A stretch of DNA of 64,000 nucleotides. Origin: Pseudomonas plecoglossicida NBRC 103162 = DSM 15088. GTDB lineage: Bacteria > Pseudomonadota > Gammaproteobacteria > Pseudomonadales > Pseudomonadaceae. Shown here piece after piece: positions 1 to 7,360 of the stretch; the first letter of the stretch is position 1, and each line of letters opens with the position of its first letter. Location: assembly GCF_000730665.1 (NCBI RefSeq), contig NZ_BBIV01000018.1, positions 1 through 64,000 on the forward strand, written 5' to 3'. Under the pieces are notes generated by a model. That model saw nothing but the letters and a program-made list of their open reading frames with translations. It had not been told where the DNA came from and made no database searches. Position numbers and translations under genes: made by a program.

Positions 1-866
1 CCGCCACCGTCCAGGCCAGGCTGGGGCGCTTTGCCCGGCACTTCCGCCTGGAGATGCGTGACGGCAAGGCACTCAGTCGGGGAGCGCAGGCGCGCCTGGA
101 CCGGGCCATCGATCGCGGCTTTGACGACGCCTTGCGCGCTGAGACCAAGGGACCGATGGCGGAACTGCGCGTGGGTCGCGTGCTGGTATTTCTGGAACTG
201 TGGAACCTCTACAACAAGCTGGCGGTGACAGACAAGCACAGCCGGGAGTATGTCGAGGTTGTGGCGGCCGTGGTGGCGCTTACCGCTGCTGGTGTCGAAC
301 TGGGGGCGACCGCGGTGGCCATGGCCGGGCGCAGCGGCAATGCGGCTGTCCAGCAGGGAGCCAAGGTGTTCAGTGGGGGCTTGCGGTTGGCGGCGGGGAA
401 TTTGGCGGGGGGTGCCGCTGCGGTCGGGGCATGGTATGACCTCAAAGACACTTATAAGAATTTTAAACTCGACAATTACTCGATAGCGGGATTCTATTTC
501 TTACGCGCAACTACGCAACTAGGCGCATCTTCTCTATCGATTTCAGTCGGTCTGGGACTTGCCAACCCGCTTTTTGAATACCTTCTAAAGAAATACGGGA
601 GCAAACCAGTTGTTGGCCCCTTAATAAAAATAGGCGCGCGAACCTCTACCGCTTTGGCCGCGCGCATGGTGCCAATGCTCCGCATCTTCTTCGGCCTCAA
701 TCTGGTCATTTTGTCGTTGGTTCTGGTCGAAGTCTTCGTGCTTCCTGATGCCTTGCAGCGGTATTTGGACCATTGCACATTCCGCAAGAGCCGTAGCAAT
801 GGCATCGCCGAGACTGAAGAGCGGGAAATTGAAATCCTGCAAAACGCCATTAGGAGCACACTCTGA
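1..866 (+). CDS. C-terminal part of a probable T6SS membrane effector (BTH_I2691/VasX-like), 5' end outside window
   Basis: The reading frame is already open at base 3, so only the last 287 or so residues are present and the true start lies upstream. The visible part is mostly helical with hydrophobic stretches rich in Ala/Gly (bases about 255-440) and a strong membrane segment near the end (FFGLNLVILSLVLVEVF, about bases 685-740), then a charged tail. Large Pseudomonas effectors of the BTH_I2691/VasX type end in such membrane-active regions; assignment to that family is from memory and from the neighbour. The stop overlaps the start of the next gene by one base, typical of effector-immunity pairs. 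GC content falls sharply from about base 440 onwards, suggesting a different origin for the C-terminal tip. Confidence 0.5.
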   Translation, partial: ATVQARLGRFARHFRLEMRDGKALSRGAQARLDRAIDRGFDDALRAETKGPMAELRVGRVLVFLELWNLYNKLAVTDKHSREYVEVVAAVVALTAAGVELGATAVAMAGRSGNAAVQQGAKVFSGGLRLAAGNLAGGAAAVGAWYDLKDTYKNFKLDNYSIAGFYFLRATTQLGASSLSISVGLGLANPLFEYLLKKYGSKPVVGPLIKIGARTSTALAARMVPMLRIFFGLNLVILSLVLVEVFVLPDALQRYLDHCTFRKSRSNGIAETEEREIEILQNAIRSTL

Positions 867-1858
867 TGTATTTTCTGGAACGCGGCTTTCAATGGTCAAA
901 AACGCTGATGACTTACGAAGAAGCCTGCGAAGAATACGAAAAGGAACAACGTCAACCGGGGCAGGAGGAGCTCCATGCTCCGGAAGGCGTGGGCGACTCT
1001 GTCTCCGAAAAAGTCTACGACAATGAGTCCCTCTATTCCTACTCCGAACAATACATCGATCTGCGCACGCCCAATGATGAGAAACGAGGCATCATTACAT
1101 TTTTTGCTGGCTGCTTCTATGGAATTATCATCCACGCTCTCGTGTTGACCTTGAGTATATCCATTCCTGATCTCACTTCAGGTTATCGAAATGATGGCGT
1201 ACTCTTGGCAGGTTCGGACTACTTCTTTCTCACCCTATTCCCGATATTTTGGCTAGTGGTACTCGGCATCTTTCTTAAGTACACACTCCGATACTTTCGC
1301 CTAGAGTCCTTCACCGTCCGACGCATCATCGTTCGTTTCAACCGCATCACCCGCAAGGTCTACCTACTCCGCCCCAAGCACCTGGGCGGCATCCTCATCA
1401 TGGACTGGGACAAGACCGAGATCCTCCTGGACAAGAAGATGAGCGAACTGGAGGGCACCGGCGGCTTCCTCATCCTGGTCTGGGACCGGGGTGACGGCGT
1501 GGACTTGCAGGGCATCCCCACCGACAATCTGGAGGTCACCTTCGTCGGCAAGCCAACGCGCAACGCCAGCGAGTTGCTGGCCTTCTGGGAGTACATCCGC
1601 CGCTACATGGAAGACGGCCCCGCCGCCGCTCCCGCACCGAAGAAGCTGCTCAGCAAATTCCCCTGGCCCTGGCTGTCGTTCAAGGCCGCCTGGGGCCTGG
1701 ACACCCACTTCCTGCGTCACACCGGCCTGTGGGTCTTCGTCGCCATCAACGTGCTGCTGCTGCCAGCGATCCTCATCCACGCCACCGGGCACTGGCTCTC
1801 GCTGCTGCTCTGCTACGAACCCCGCTTCCCCCGTGAAATCGAGGAGGCAAGCCGCTGA
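866..1858 (+). CDS. DUF6708-type membrane protein, candidate immunity/partner protein
   Basis: A 330-residue protein whose ATG overlaps the stop of the preceding gene (TGATG), implying translational coupling. It has an acidic soluble N-terminus, two membrane segments near residues 75-100 and 115-140, a beta-rich middle part beginning FTVRRIIVRFNR, and another hydrophobic segment near residue 300. The middle part resembles DUF6708, a family often found beside large T6SS effectors in Pseudomonas (family knowledge). A role as membrane immunity protein is inferred from coupling and topology only. The first third (to about base 1330) is AT-richer than the rest, matching the low-GC end of the upstream gene; the last 160 codons have the usual high GC. 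Confidence 0.55.
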   Translation: MYFLERGFQWSKTLMTYEEACEEYEKEQRQPGQEELHAPEGVGDSVSEKVYDNESLYSYSEQYIDLRTPNDEKRGIITFFAGCFYGIIIHALVLTLSISIPDLTSGYRNDGVLLAGSDYFFLTLFPIFWLVVLGIFLKYTLRYFRLESFTVRRIIVRFNRITRKVYLLRPKHLGGILIMDWDKTEILLDKKMSELEGTGGFLILVWDRGDGVDLQGIPTDNLEVTFVGKPTRNASELLAFWEYIRRYMEDGPAAAPAPKKLLSKFPWPWLSFKAAWGLDTHFLRHTGLWVFVAINVLLLPAILIHATGHWLSLLLCYEPRFPREIEEASR

Positions 1859-1927
1859 TGTCCAATTGGCAAGCCCTGACGGGAACAGCCAGCTCCGCTC
1901 CCGCAGGGTTACGCTCAGAGATATCAA

Positions 1928-3415
1928 TCAGTAGCGGATCATCACCGACTTCAACTCGGTGTAATCCTCGATGAACGCGCTGCCGAACTCGCGCCCTATC
2001 CCTGAAGCCTTGCTGCCGCCAAACGGCACCGCCGGGTCGAGGAAGGTGTGCATGTTGACCCACACCGTGCCTGCCTCGATTCGGGGGATCAGCCGCAGCG
2101 CCTTGGACAGGTCGTTGGTCCACAGGCTGGCGGTCAGGCCGTAGGGGCTGTCGTTCATCAACTCGACCAGTTGCTCCTCGTCATCGAATGGCAGCACGCA
2201 GACGATCGGTCCGAAGGTTTCCTCGTGCAGCAATGGATCGCTGGCGTCGTTGGCCAGGACCACGGTCGGCTCGACGAAGTAGCCCGGCCGTTCGACCGCC
2301 TTGGCGCCGCAAATCACCGTGTTGTTGCGGCGGGCCTGTTCGAAGAAGCCGAGGATCTTCTGCAGGTGCGCTGCATTGGCCAGCGGGCCGAACTGGGCTT
2401 CGGGGTCCAGCGCAGAACCGATCTTCAGTTGCCCCAGCGCCGCACCCAGCTTGCGCGAGACTTCGTCGACCTTGCTGCGGTGCACGTACAGCCGCTCAGG
2501 CGAGGCACACACCTGGCCCTGGTGCACATAGGCGGTCTGCACGATGCCGGCCACCGCGCTGTCGACGTCCACGTCCGCCAGCAACGCCGCCGCGTTCTTG
2601 CCGCCCAGCTCCAGGGTGGCGCGGGTCAGGTTGGCAGCCATCGCCGCCTTGCCCACGGCAATGCCGGTCGGCACCGAGCCGGTGAACGCCACCTTGGCCA
2701 CGCTGGCGTTTTCGATCAGGCGCTGGCCCACGGCGCCGCGGCCGTTGACCACGTTCAATGCGCCCGCCGGCACACCGGCTTCGATCGCAAGCTCGGCAAT
2801 GCGCAGCAGCGTCAGCGGGGTGAACTCGCTAGGCTTGACCACGATGGTGCAGCCGGTAACCAGGGCCGAGGCGATCTTCCAGATACCGATCATCACCGAG
2901 AAGTTCCACGGCACGATGCCGGCCACCACACCCACCGGCTCGCGCAGGGTGAACGCGGTGTAACGCTCGCCGGCGAACGAGGGGATCGACGGGGTCATGG
3001 TCTGCCCGGTGATCTTGCTCGCCCAGCCGGCGAAGTAGCGTAGAAAGACTACACTTTGAGCGATTTCCAGACCGCGCGAGAGGTTGATCGACTTGCCCGA
3101 GCACAGGGTTTCGAGCTGTGCCAGCTCCTCGGCATGGGTCTCGATCAAGTCCGCCAGACGGTTGAGCACCACGCCCTTCTGATACGGCGAAACCTCGGCC
3201 CAGGCGCCCTTGAATGCCTGCCGGGCACTGTCCACGGCACGCGCCACCTCGGCTTCGCTGGCCTCGGCGACCTTGCTGATGACTGCGCCGCGGGAGGGGT
3301 CATACACCTCGATCGACGGCCCCGCCTCGCCCGCCTGGTATTGGCCCTCGATGAAATGGCCATGGGGCCTGGCGAGGAATTCGACCACGGCAGGTAACAG
3401 CTGGATATCGCTCAT
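1928..3415 (-). CDS. Phenylacetaldehyde dehydrogenase-type aldehyde dehydrogenase (FeaB/PadA-like)
   Basis: A 495-residue NAD(P)-dependent aldehyde dehydrogenase expected to oxidise arylacetaldehydes to arylacetates in the cytoplasm. The catalytic set is complete: Asn171 in VPWNF, Lys194 in VVKPSE, Glu269 in LELGGK and nucleophile Cys303 in GQVCAS. The C-terminal end (GTVWVN..., PFGGSK..., ending SVMIRY) closely resembles FeaB-type phenylacetaldehyde dehydrogenases. The start was placed at the ATG giving MSDIQLLP because AGGAG lies seven bases upstream; an open extension of 27 codons lacks such a site. It is transcribed away from the aromatic amine dehydrogenase operon, whose product would be its substrate, which supports the specific call. 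A betaine- or indoleacetaldehyde-type substrate cannot be excluded. Confidence 0.85.
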   Translation of the reverse strand: MSDIQLLPAVVEFLARPHGHFIEGQYQAGEAGPSIEVYDPSRGAVISKVAEASEAEVARAVDSARQAFKGAWAEVSPYQKGVVLNRLADLIETHAEELAQLETLCSGKSINLSRGLEIAQSVVFLRYFAGWASKITGQTMTPSIPSFAGERYTAFTLREPVGVVAGIVPWNFSVMIGIWKIASALVTGCTIVVKPSEFTPLTLLRIAELAIEAGVPAGALNVVNGRGAVGQRLIENASVAKVAFTGSVPTGIAVGKAAMAANLTRATLELGGKNAAALLADVDVDSAVAGIVQTAYVHQGQVCASPERLYVHRSKVDEVSRKLGAALGQLKIGSALDPEAQFGPLANAAHLQKILGFFEQARRNNTVICGAKAVERPGYFVEPTVVLANDASDPLLHEETFGPIVCVLPFDDEEQLVELMNDSPYGLTASLWTNDLSKALRLIPRIEAGTVWVNMHTFLDPAVPFGGSKASGIGREFGSAFIEDYTELKSVMIRY

Positions 3416-3607
3416 GACATGACTCCTGGATTGGCAGTGGAAAAACAGTGCTGGCCGATCTTCAGGCGCCTGCCCACCTGCCTGCCAGCCCTGCAAGGCG
3501 TTTTGTCAGGCAGCCTCAAGAGAATGTCACGCTGGCCAAAGCAGCGCCTCGGGCCAGGCGGCACACTGCGATGACTGCATAACCCATAACAACATCGGAG
3601 ATAGCCA
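3416..3607. promoter_or_regulatory. Divergent promoter region between aldehyde dehydrogenase and amine dehydrogenase genes
   Basis: This 192-base gap must hold promoters for both directions because the two genes are transcribed apart. The right side carries a good ribosome site (GGAGATAGCCA before the ATG at 3608). No unmistakable -24/-12 or -35/-10 pair or operator was recognised by eye, and no regulator gene lies next to it, so the controlling factor is unknown. Confidence 0.4.
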
Positions 3608-4759
3608 ATGCGTCGCGTCGACAGGCTCAGCATCTCGGCAGCCCTGGCCCTGGCCCTGGCCGCAAGCACCAGCGCGGTGCGGGCCGAGCTGCCCGCCGAA
3701 GAGATCGGCAGCAACACCCTGCCGTTCCCACCGGATCCCCACCGTGTCTACATCCTCGATGTGGACTTCAAGAACCCTATCGCCGGCAAGGTGGTGGTGG
3801 TCGACCCCAAGGCCAAGCGCATGCTCGGCATGACCACCAATGCCTTCGTCGCACCGACCGCGCTCAGCCCGGACAACCGCACCCTGTACTCGGCGAACCT
3901 GTTCTATTCGCGCGGCACCTACGGCGAACGCACAGACGTCCTGGTGGCCTGGGACACCCAGACCCTCCGCCCGCAATGGGAAGTGGTGTTGCCGGCCAAG
4001 CGTGCCAGCACCCTGACCGAGAAGTACGCCATGGGCGTCAGCGCCGACAGCAAGCTGGCCTATGTCTTCAACCTCACCCCTTCGACGTCGGTGACCGTGG
4101 TCGACACCCAGGCGCGCAAGGTCGCCAGCGAAGTGGCGATCAGCGGATGCGTGCTCAACTACCCGGTGGGCAAGCGCAGCTTCGCCTCGCTGTGCGGTGA
4201 CGGCCAGCTGCTGCTGGTCACCCTGGACGATCAGGGCAAGGAAGTGTTGCGCACGCAAACGCCGTTCTTCGACCCCAACAAGGTGCGCCTGAACGAACGC
4301 GCCATCGCCAATGGTGACACCTACTATTTCACCACCACCCAGGGCGAGGTGTACCCGGTCAGCTTCGAGGGCGGCAAGACCAAGCCCTTGCCCACCTGGT
4401 CACTGGTCAGCGACGAGGACCGCAAGCAAGGCTGGGCGCCAGGTGGCTGGCAGGCCTTGGCCGTGGCGCCTGGCCTGAACCGCCTGTATGCGCTGATGCA
4501 CGACAAGCACACCGATGGCAAATGGGAAGACCCGAGCACCACCATCTGGTCGTTCGACCTCAAGACCGGCAAGAAGCTCGGCACCCTGGAATCGCCGAAA
4601 CCTGTGTGGAGCCTGCAGGCGAGCCACGACAAGGCGCCGATCCTGGTGGCCACCGACCTGGAAGGCGGCGTGCAGTTCTTCGACCTGGCCACCGGCAAGC
4701 ACAGCGGCGCGATGGATCAGATCGCCGACACGCCAGTGCTCACCCTGGCCCCTTGGTAA
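3608..4759 (+). CDS. aauB: Aromatic amine dehydrogenase, large (heavy, beta-propeller) subunit
   Basis: A 383-residue exported protein: a Sec signal peptide (about residues 1-26, ending SAVRA) followed by a repeated beta-propeller pattern (YILDVDF..., VVVVDPKAK..., VTVVDTQAR..., IWSFDLKTGK, VQFFDLATGK). This is the pattern of the amine dehydrogenase heavy chain (MauB/AauB), which scaffolds the quinone-bearing light chain in the periplasm. The light chain, MauE and MauD follow in the order B-E-D-A known for the Alcaligenes faecalis aau cluster. Methylamine dehydrogenase clusters normally also carry mauF, mauC (amicyanin) and mauG, all missing here, so the aromatic type is preferred. Start ATG is preceded by GGAG. 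Substrates would be tyramine, phenethylamine or tryptamine (inferred). Confidence 0.85.
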   Translation: MRRVDRLSISAALALALAASTSAVRAELPAEEIGSNTLPFPPDPHRVYILDVDFKNPIAGKVVVVDPKAKRMLGMTTNAFVAPTALSPDNRTLYSANLFYSRGTYGERTDVLVAWDTQTLRPQWEVVLPAKRASTLTEKYAMGVSADSKLAYVFNLTPSTSVTVVDTQARKVASEVAISGCVLNYPVGKRSFASLCGDGQLLLVTLDDQGKEVLRTQTPFFDPNKVRLNERAIANGDTYYFTTTQGEVYPVSFEGGKTKPLPTWSLVSDEDRKQGWAPGGWQALAVAPGLNRLYALMHDKHTDGKWEDPSTTIWSFDLKTGKKLGTLESPKPVWSLQASHDKAPILVATDLEGGVQFFDLATGKHSGAMDQIADTPVLTLAPW

Positions 4760-4774
4760 GCAGGAGACCCGACC

Positions 4775-5311
4775 ATGCTTGATCCTGTCCTGGTGACTGC
4801 CGCCGGTACCGCCCTGGCGGCGCTGCTGGCCAGCGCAGCCAGCCACAAGTTGCGTGACTGGCGTGCGTTCAACGGCATCGTGCGCGCCTATCAGGTGCTG
4901 CCCGATGCACTGGTGCCCACGGCAACGGCCAGCCTGGCGCTGGCCGAACTAGGTCTGGCGCTGGCCTTGCTGCTGCCCGCCTGGCACAGCCTGGCGGCGC
5001 TGGGCGTGGTGCTGCTGATGGCGCTGTACGCCAGCGCCATCGGCCTGAACCTGTGGCGCGGGCGTCGCGACATCGACTGTGGCTGCTCCGGCCCCGGTGC
5101 CGCGCAACCGCTGCGCCCGGTGCTGCTGCTGCGCAACCTGGTGATCGCCCTGCTCGCGGGCCTGGCCGCCGTGCCCATGTCCGAACGCGCGCTGGGCGCG
5201 CTGGATATCTTCGTGGTGATCGCGGCCGGTGCCGTGGCACTGCTGATTCATGTAGCGGTGGATGGCCTGCTGGCCAACCAGCCGCGTCTTGCCAAATTGA
5301 CTGGGAGATAA
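4775..5311 (+). CDS. mauE: MauE/AauE, membrane protein for amine dehydrogenase maturation
   Basis: A 178-residue integral membrane protein with about four to five hydrophobic segments, related to the DoxX/MauE fold. After the third segment it carries a Cys102-x-Cys104 pair (DIDCGCSGP), as expected for MauE proteins thought to pass electrons to MauD. Family knowledge: MauE and MauD are needed to form the many disulfides of the light chain in the periplasm; without them the light chain is degraded. It starts 15 bases after aauB with a preceding AGGAGA site and is followed four bases later by mauD, so the genes form one transcription unit. Confidence 0.88.
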   Translation: MLDPVLVTAAGTALAALLASAASHKLRDWRAFNGIVRAYQVLPDALVPTATASLALAELGLALALLLPAWHSLAALGVVLLMALYASAIGLNLWRGRRDIDCGCSGPGAAQPLRPVLLLRNLVIALLAGLAAVPMSERALGALDIFVVIAAGAVALLIHVAVDGLLANQPRLAKLTGR

Positions 5312-5315
5312 CCCC

Positions 5316-5951
5316 ATGCAACTGCTCATCGCATCGAACATCCTGCTCTGGCTGCTGCTGATCGCCGTCGCCTTCACGGTCATGGCCCTGGTGCGCCAGA
5401 TCGGCGTGCTGCACGGACGCATCGCCCCGGCAGGCGCGCTGATGGTGGACAAAGGCGTCACCGTCAACGACCCTGCGCCGCAAGTGACCGCCGCCGACCG
5501 CCACGGCCGCCCGGTGAACATCGGCTACCGCGGCGAACGCTCGCAACTGCTGTTCTTCCTCGCCCCCGGCTGCCCGGTGTGCAAATCGCTGCTGCCGGCG
5601 GTCAAGTCGATCGCCAAGGACAACAGCGGTGCCCTGGACGTGATCTACGTCAGCGACGGCGACTTCGCCGAGCAGCAGGCGCTGATCGAGGCCAACGGCC
5701 TGCAGCAGGCCACCTATGTGGTCGGCCCGGAGATCGGCATGACCTACCAGATCGGCAAGCTGCCCTATGCCGTGCTCATCGACCAGGCCGGCACCCTGCG
5801 CGCCAAGGGCCTGGTCAACTCCCGCGAGCACCTCGACAGCCTGTTCGAAACCGTCCACTTGGGCAGCGCCAGCCTGCAGCACTACCTGCATGGCGAGCAC
5901 AAGCACGACCATGCCCATGACCACGCCCACCCACACAGCGCGCAGCACTGA
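5316..5951 (+). CDS. mauD: MauD/AauD, thioredoxin-like disulfide factor for the amine dehydrogenase light chain
   Basis: A 211-residue protein with an N-terminal membrane anchor (about residues 4-25) and a periplasmic thioredoxin-like domain whose active site is Cys86-Pro-Val-Cys89 (PGCPVCKS). The cis-Pro region is visible in KLPYAVLID. MauD is known to be required for correct disulfide formation in the light chain encoded next. An odd feature is the C-terminal tail, where His alternates with Asp, Ala, Lys and Pro (about the last 20 residues), which looks like a metal-binding extension. The gene starts four bases after mauE and ends 14 bases before aauA. Confidence 0.9.
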   Translation: MQLLIASNILLWLLLIAVAFTVMALVRQIGVLHGRIAPAGALMVDKGVTVNDPAPQVTAADRHGRPVNIGYRGERSQLLFFLAPGCPVCKSLLPAVKSIAKDNSGALDVIYVSDGDFAEQQALIEANGLQQATYVVGPEIGMTYQIGKLPYAVLIDQAGTLRAKGLVNSREHLDSLFETVHLGSASLQHYLHGEHKHDHAHDHAHPHSAQH

Positions 5952-5965
5952 TCGCGGAGCCCCCC

Positions 5966-6487
5966 ATGAGTTTTCTCGACAAACTGTTTGAACGCTCCAG
6001 CCGCCATGTCGCCGACACCACCTCACGGCGCAAGGTGCTGGCGCGCCTCGGCTCGCTGATCGTGGCCGGCGCCGCGCTGCCGGTGCTCCTGCCGATCGAC
6101 CGCACCGCCAAGGCATTGGCCGCCGATGAACCGAAGATGGGCGACCCGGGCGACCCGACCAGCTGCGACTACTGGCGCAACTGCTCGATCGATGGCTTCC
6201 TCTGCTCGTGCTGCGGTGGCTCGATCACCTCGTGCCCGCCGGGTACCGATGCCTCCCTGGTGACCTGGATCGGCACCTGCCGCAACCCGGCCGATGGCAA
6301 GAACTACATCATTTCGTACAACGACTGCTGCGGTAAGCATGCCTGCGGCCAGTGCGCCTGCTCGCGCAACGATGATGAACAACCGCTGTACCGGCCATTC
6401 AACAACAACGACATCAACTGGTGCCTGGGCGCCGAGTCGAAGATCTACAACTGCACCGTCACCATCATCCGCGGCGTGGCGGTGTAG
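5966..6487 (+). CDS. aauA: Aromatic amine dehydrogenase, small (light) subunit carrying the TTQ cofactor
   Basis: A 173-residue light chain. It begins with a long leader holding a twin-arginine motif (SRRKVL at residues 20-25) and a hydrophobic stretch, then a mature part with fourteen Cys, fitting the heavily disulfide-bonded MauA/AauA fold. Trp101 and Trp152 are 51 residues apart, the spacing of the Trp109/Trp160 pair that forms tryptophan tryptophylquinone in A. faecalis enzyme, and Asp120 occupies the place of the catalytic Asp128 (offset 19 from the first Trp in both). These are residue matches read from the sequence against remembered numbering. The enzyme oxidatively deaminates arylalkylamines in the periplasm. 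The cytochrome gene follows four bases later. Confidence 0.92.
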   Translation: MSFLDKLFERSSRHVADTTSRRKVLARLGSLIVAGAALPVLLPIDRTAKALAADEPKMGDPGDPTSCDYWRNCSIDGFLCSCCGGSITSCPPGTDASLVTWIGTCRNPADGKNYIISYNDCCGKHACGQCACSRNDDEQPLYRPFNNNDINWCLGAESKIYNCTVTIIRGVAV

Positions 6488-6491
6488 CGCC

Positions 6492-7010
6492 ATGAAGGGT
6501 GTGATGGCGCTTCTGCTCCTGTGCCTGCTGGCGCCACTGGCCCAGGCCAGGACCCTGCCCAACCCCAACCAGCGCTCGACGCCGGGCAACGAGGTACCGC
6601 CGGTGCCGATCGCCCAGGCCGGGTACTCGGTGCCGGTGAACTACCAGCTGCAGTGCGCGGGCTGCCACCGCGACCATGGCGAAGGCTCGGCGGCCAACGA
6701 TACCCCGCGCATGCAGGGCTTTGTCGGCAATTTCCTGCGCGTGCCTGGAGGCCGCGAGTTCCTGGTGCGGGTGCCGGGGATTTCCCAGTCGGCGCTGAAC
6801 GATCAGCAGATTGCCGACCTGCTCAATTGGCTGCTGGCCAAGGAGGGGATGGCAGGCGGCAGCACGCCCGAGCGGTGGCAGCCGTACAGTGGTGAAGAAG
6901 TCCAGCGGGTACGCCACAACAGCATGCTCAACCTGCCCCATGTGCGGGCAGGCTTGATCGAGGCCATGCAGGCCAAGGGGATCGTCATCAGCGATGGCCT
7001 TGGCCACTGA
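6492..7010 (+). CDS. Periplasmic monohaem c-type cytochrome, probable electron partner of the amine dehydrogenase
   Basis: A 172-residue protein with a Sec signal (residues 1-19, LAPLAQA) and one haem c site, Cys55-Ala-Gly-Cys58-His59, followed by Met74 as one possible sixth ligand. The start was set at the ATG four bases after aauA. In A. faecalis a small monohaem cytochrome gene also follows aauA, and amicyanin, the usual acceptor for methylamine dehydrogenase, is absent here, so this cytochrome is the likely electron acceptor (inference). Some blue-copper protein encoded elsewhere could do the job instead. A strong terminator follows at 7032. Confidence 0.85.
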   Translation: MKGVMALLLLCLLAPLAQARTLPNPNQRSTPGNEVPPVPIAQAGYSVPVNYQLQCAGCHRDHGEGSAANDTPRMQGFVGNFLRVPGGREFLVRVPGISQSALNDQQIADLLNWLLAKEGMAGGSTPERWQPYSGEEVQRVRHNSMLNLPHVRAGLIEAMQAKGIVISDGLGH

Positions 7011-7031
7011 ATCACGCGAGTGCTCTACGTT

Positions 7032-7060
7032 CAGCCCGCTCGGTCAGCGGGCTTTTTTTT
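7032..7060 (+). terminator. Rho-independent terminator of the aromatic amine dehydrogenase operon
   Basis: The hairpin AGCCCGCT-cggtc-AGCGGGCT is followed at once by a run of eight T residues, 22 bases after the cytochrome stop codon. Confidence 0.9.
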
Positions 7061-7067
7061 GCTTTCC

Positions 7068-7103
7068 AGGGCCCAATCGCCGGCTTGCCGGCGATTGGGC
7101 CCT
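7068..7103. repeat. Perfect 36-bp palindrome derived from paired REP elements
   Basis: Two perfect 17-base arms (AGGGCCCAATCGCCGGC and its complement) flank only TT. The arms match the GGCCCAATCGCCGGC half of the REP elements found elsewhere in the window, without the usual GCTCCCACAGG tail. It looks like two inverted REPs collapsed into one. A similar palindrome lies at 31599. Confidence 0.85.
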
Positions 7104-7118
7104 AAAAACAATAAAGAT

Positions 7119-7138
7119 ATAAGAATATGAATTCTTAT
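7119..7138. promoter_or_regulatory. AT-rich inverted repeat upstream of sfnE, candidate operator
   Basis: ATAAGAAT-atga-ATTCTTAT is a perfect 8-base inverted repeat inside an AT-rich tract (about 7104-7165) that stands out from the GC-rich surroundings. The rest of the 257-base leader up to sfnE has no other gene. In P. putida the sfnECR operon is reported to be controlled by CysB, which binds AT-rich DNA, so this tract is a plausible control region; no specific site is proven. Confidence 0.45.
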
Positions 7139-7360
7139 TCTTTTTTATCAAATCGCATTTGCTCTATAACTCCCCCAACTGTACAGCCGCCAACACCTGG
7201 CCAACTGTCTGCAGCGCAACACCGGATCAACATCCAAGGCCCGCAAGGCAACACCAGTCGCACCCTTGGAATGCATGCAACTTGTTGATTAATAACGACA
7301 TCACAACCCGGCACGACGATTGCTCAAGCAAAGTCCCCTTTCCTGAACCGGAGACATGCC

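Noticed and set aside
4869..6116. A 415-codon open frame antisense to mauE-mauD-aauA
   Set aside because: Low-complexity Arg/Ala/Gly content typical of antisense high-GC frames; the sense genes have all family residues.
3608..6487. The amine dehydrogenase considered as methylamine dehydrogenase (mau)
   Set aside because: mauF, mauC and mauG are missing, and the arylacetaldehyde-type dehydrogenase next to it and the B-E-D-A-cytochrome order fit the aromatic amine type.
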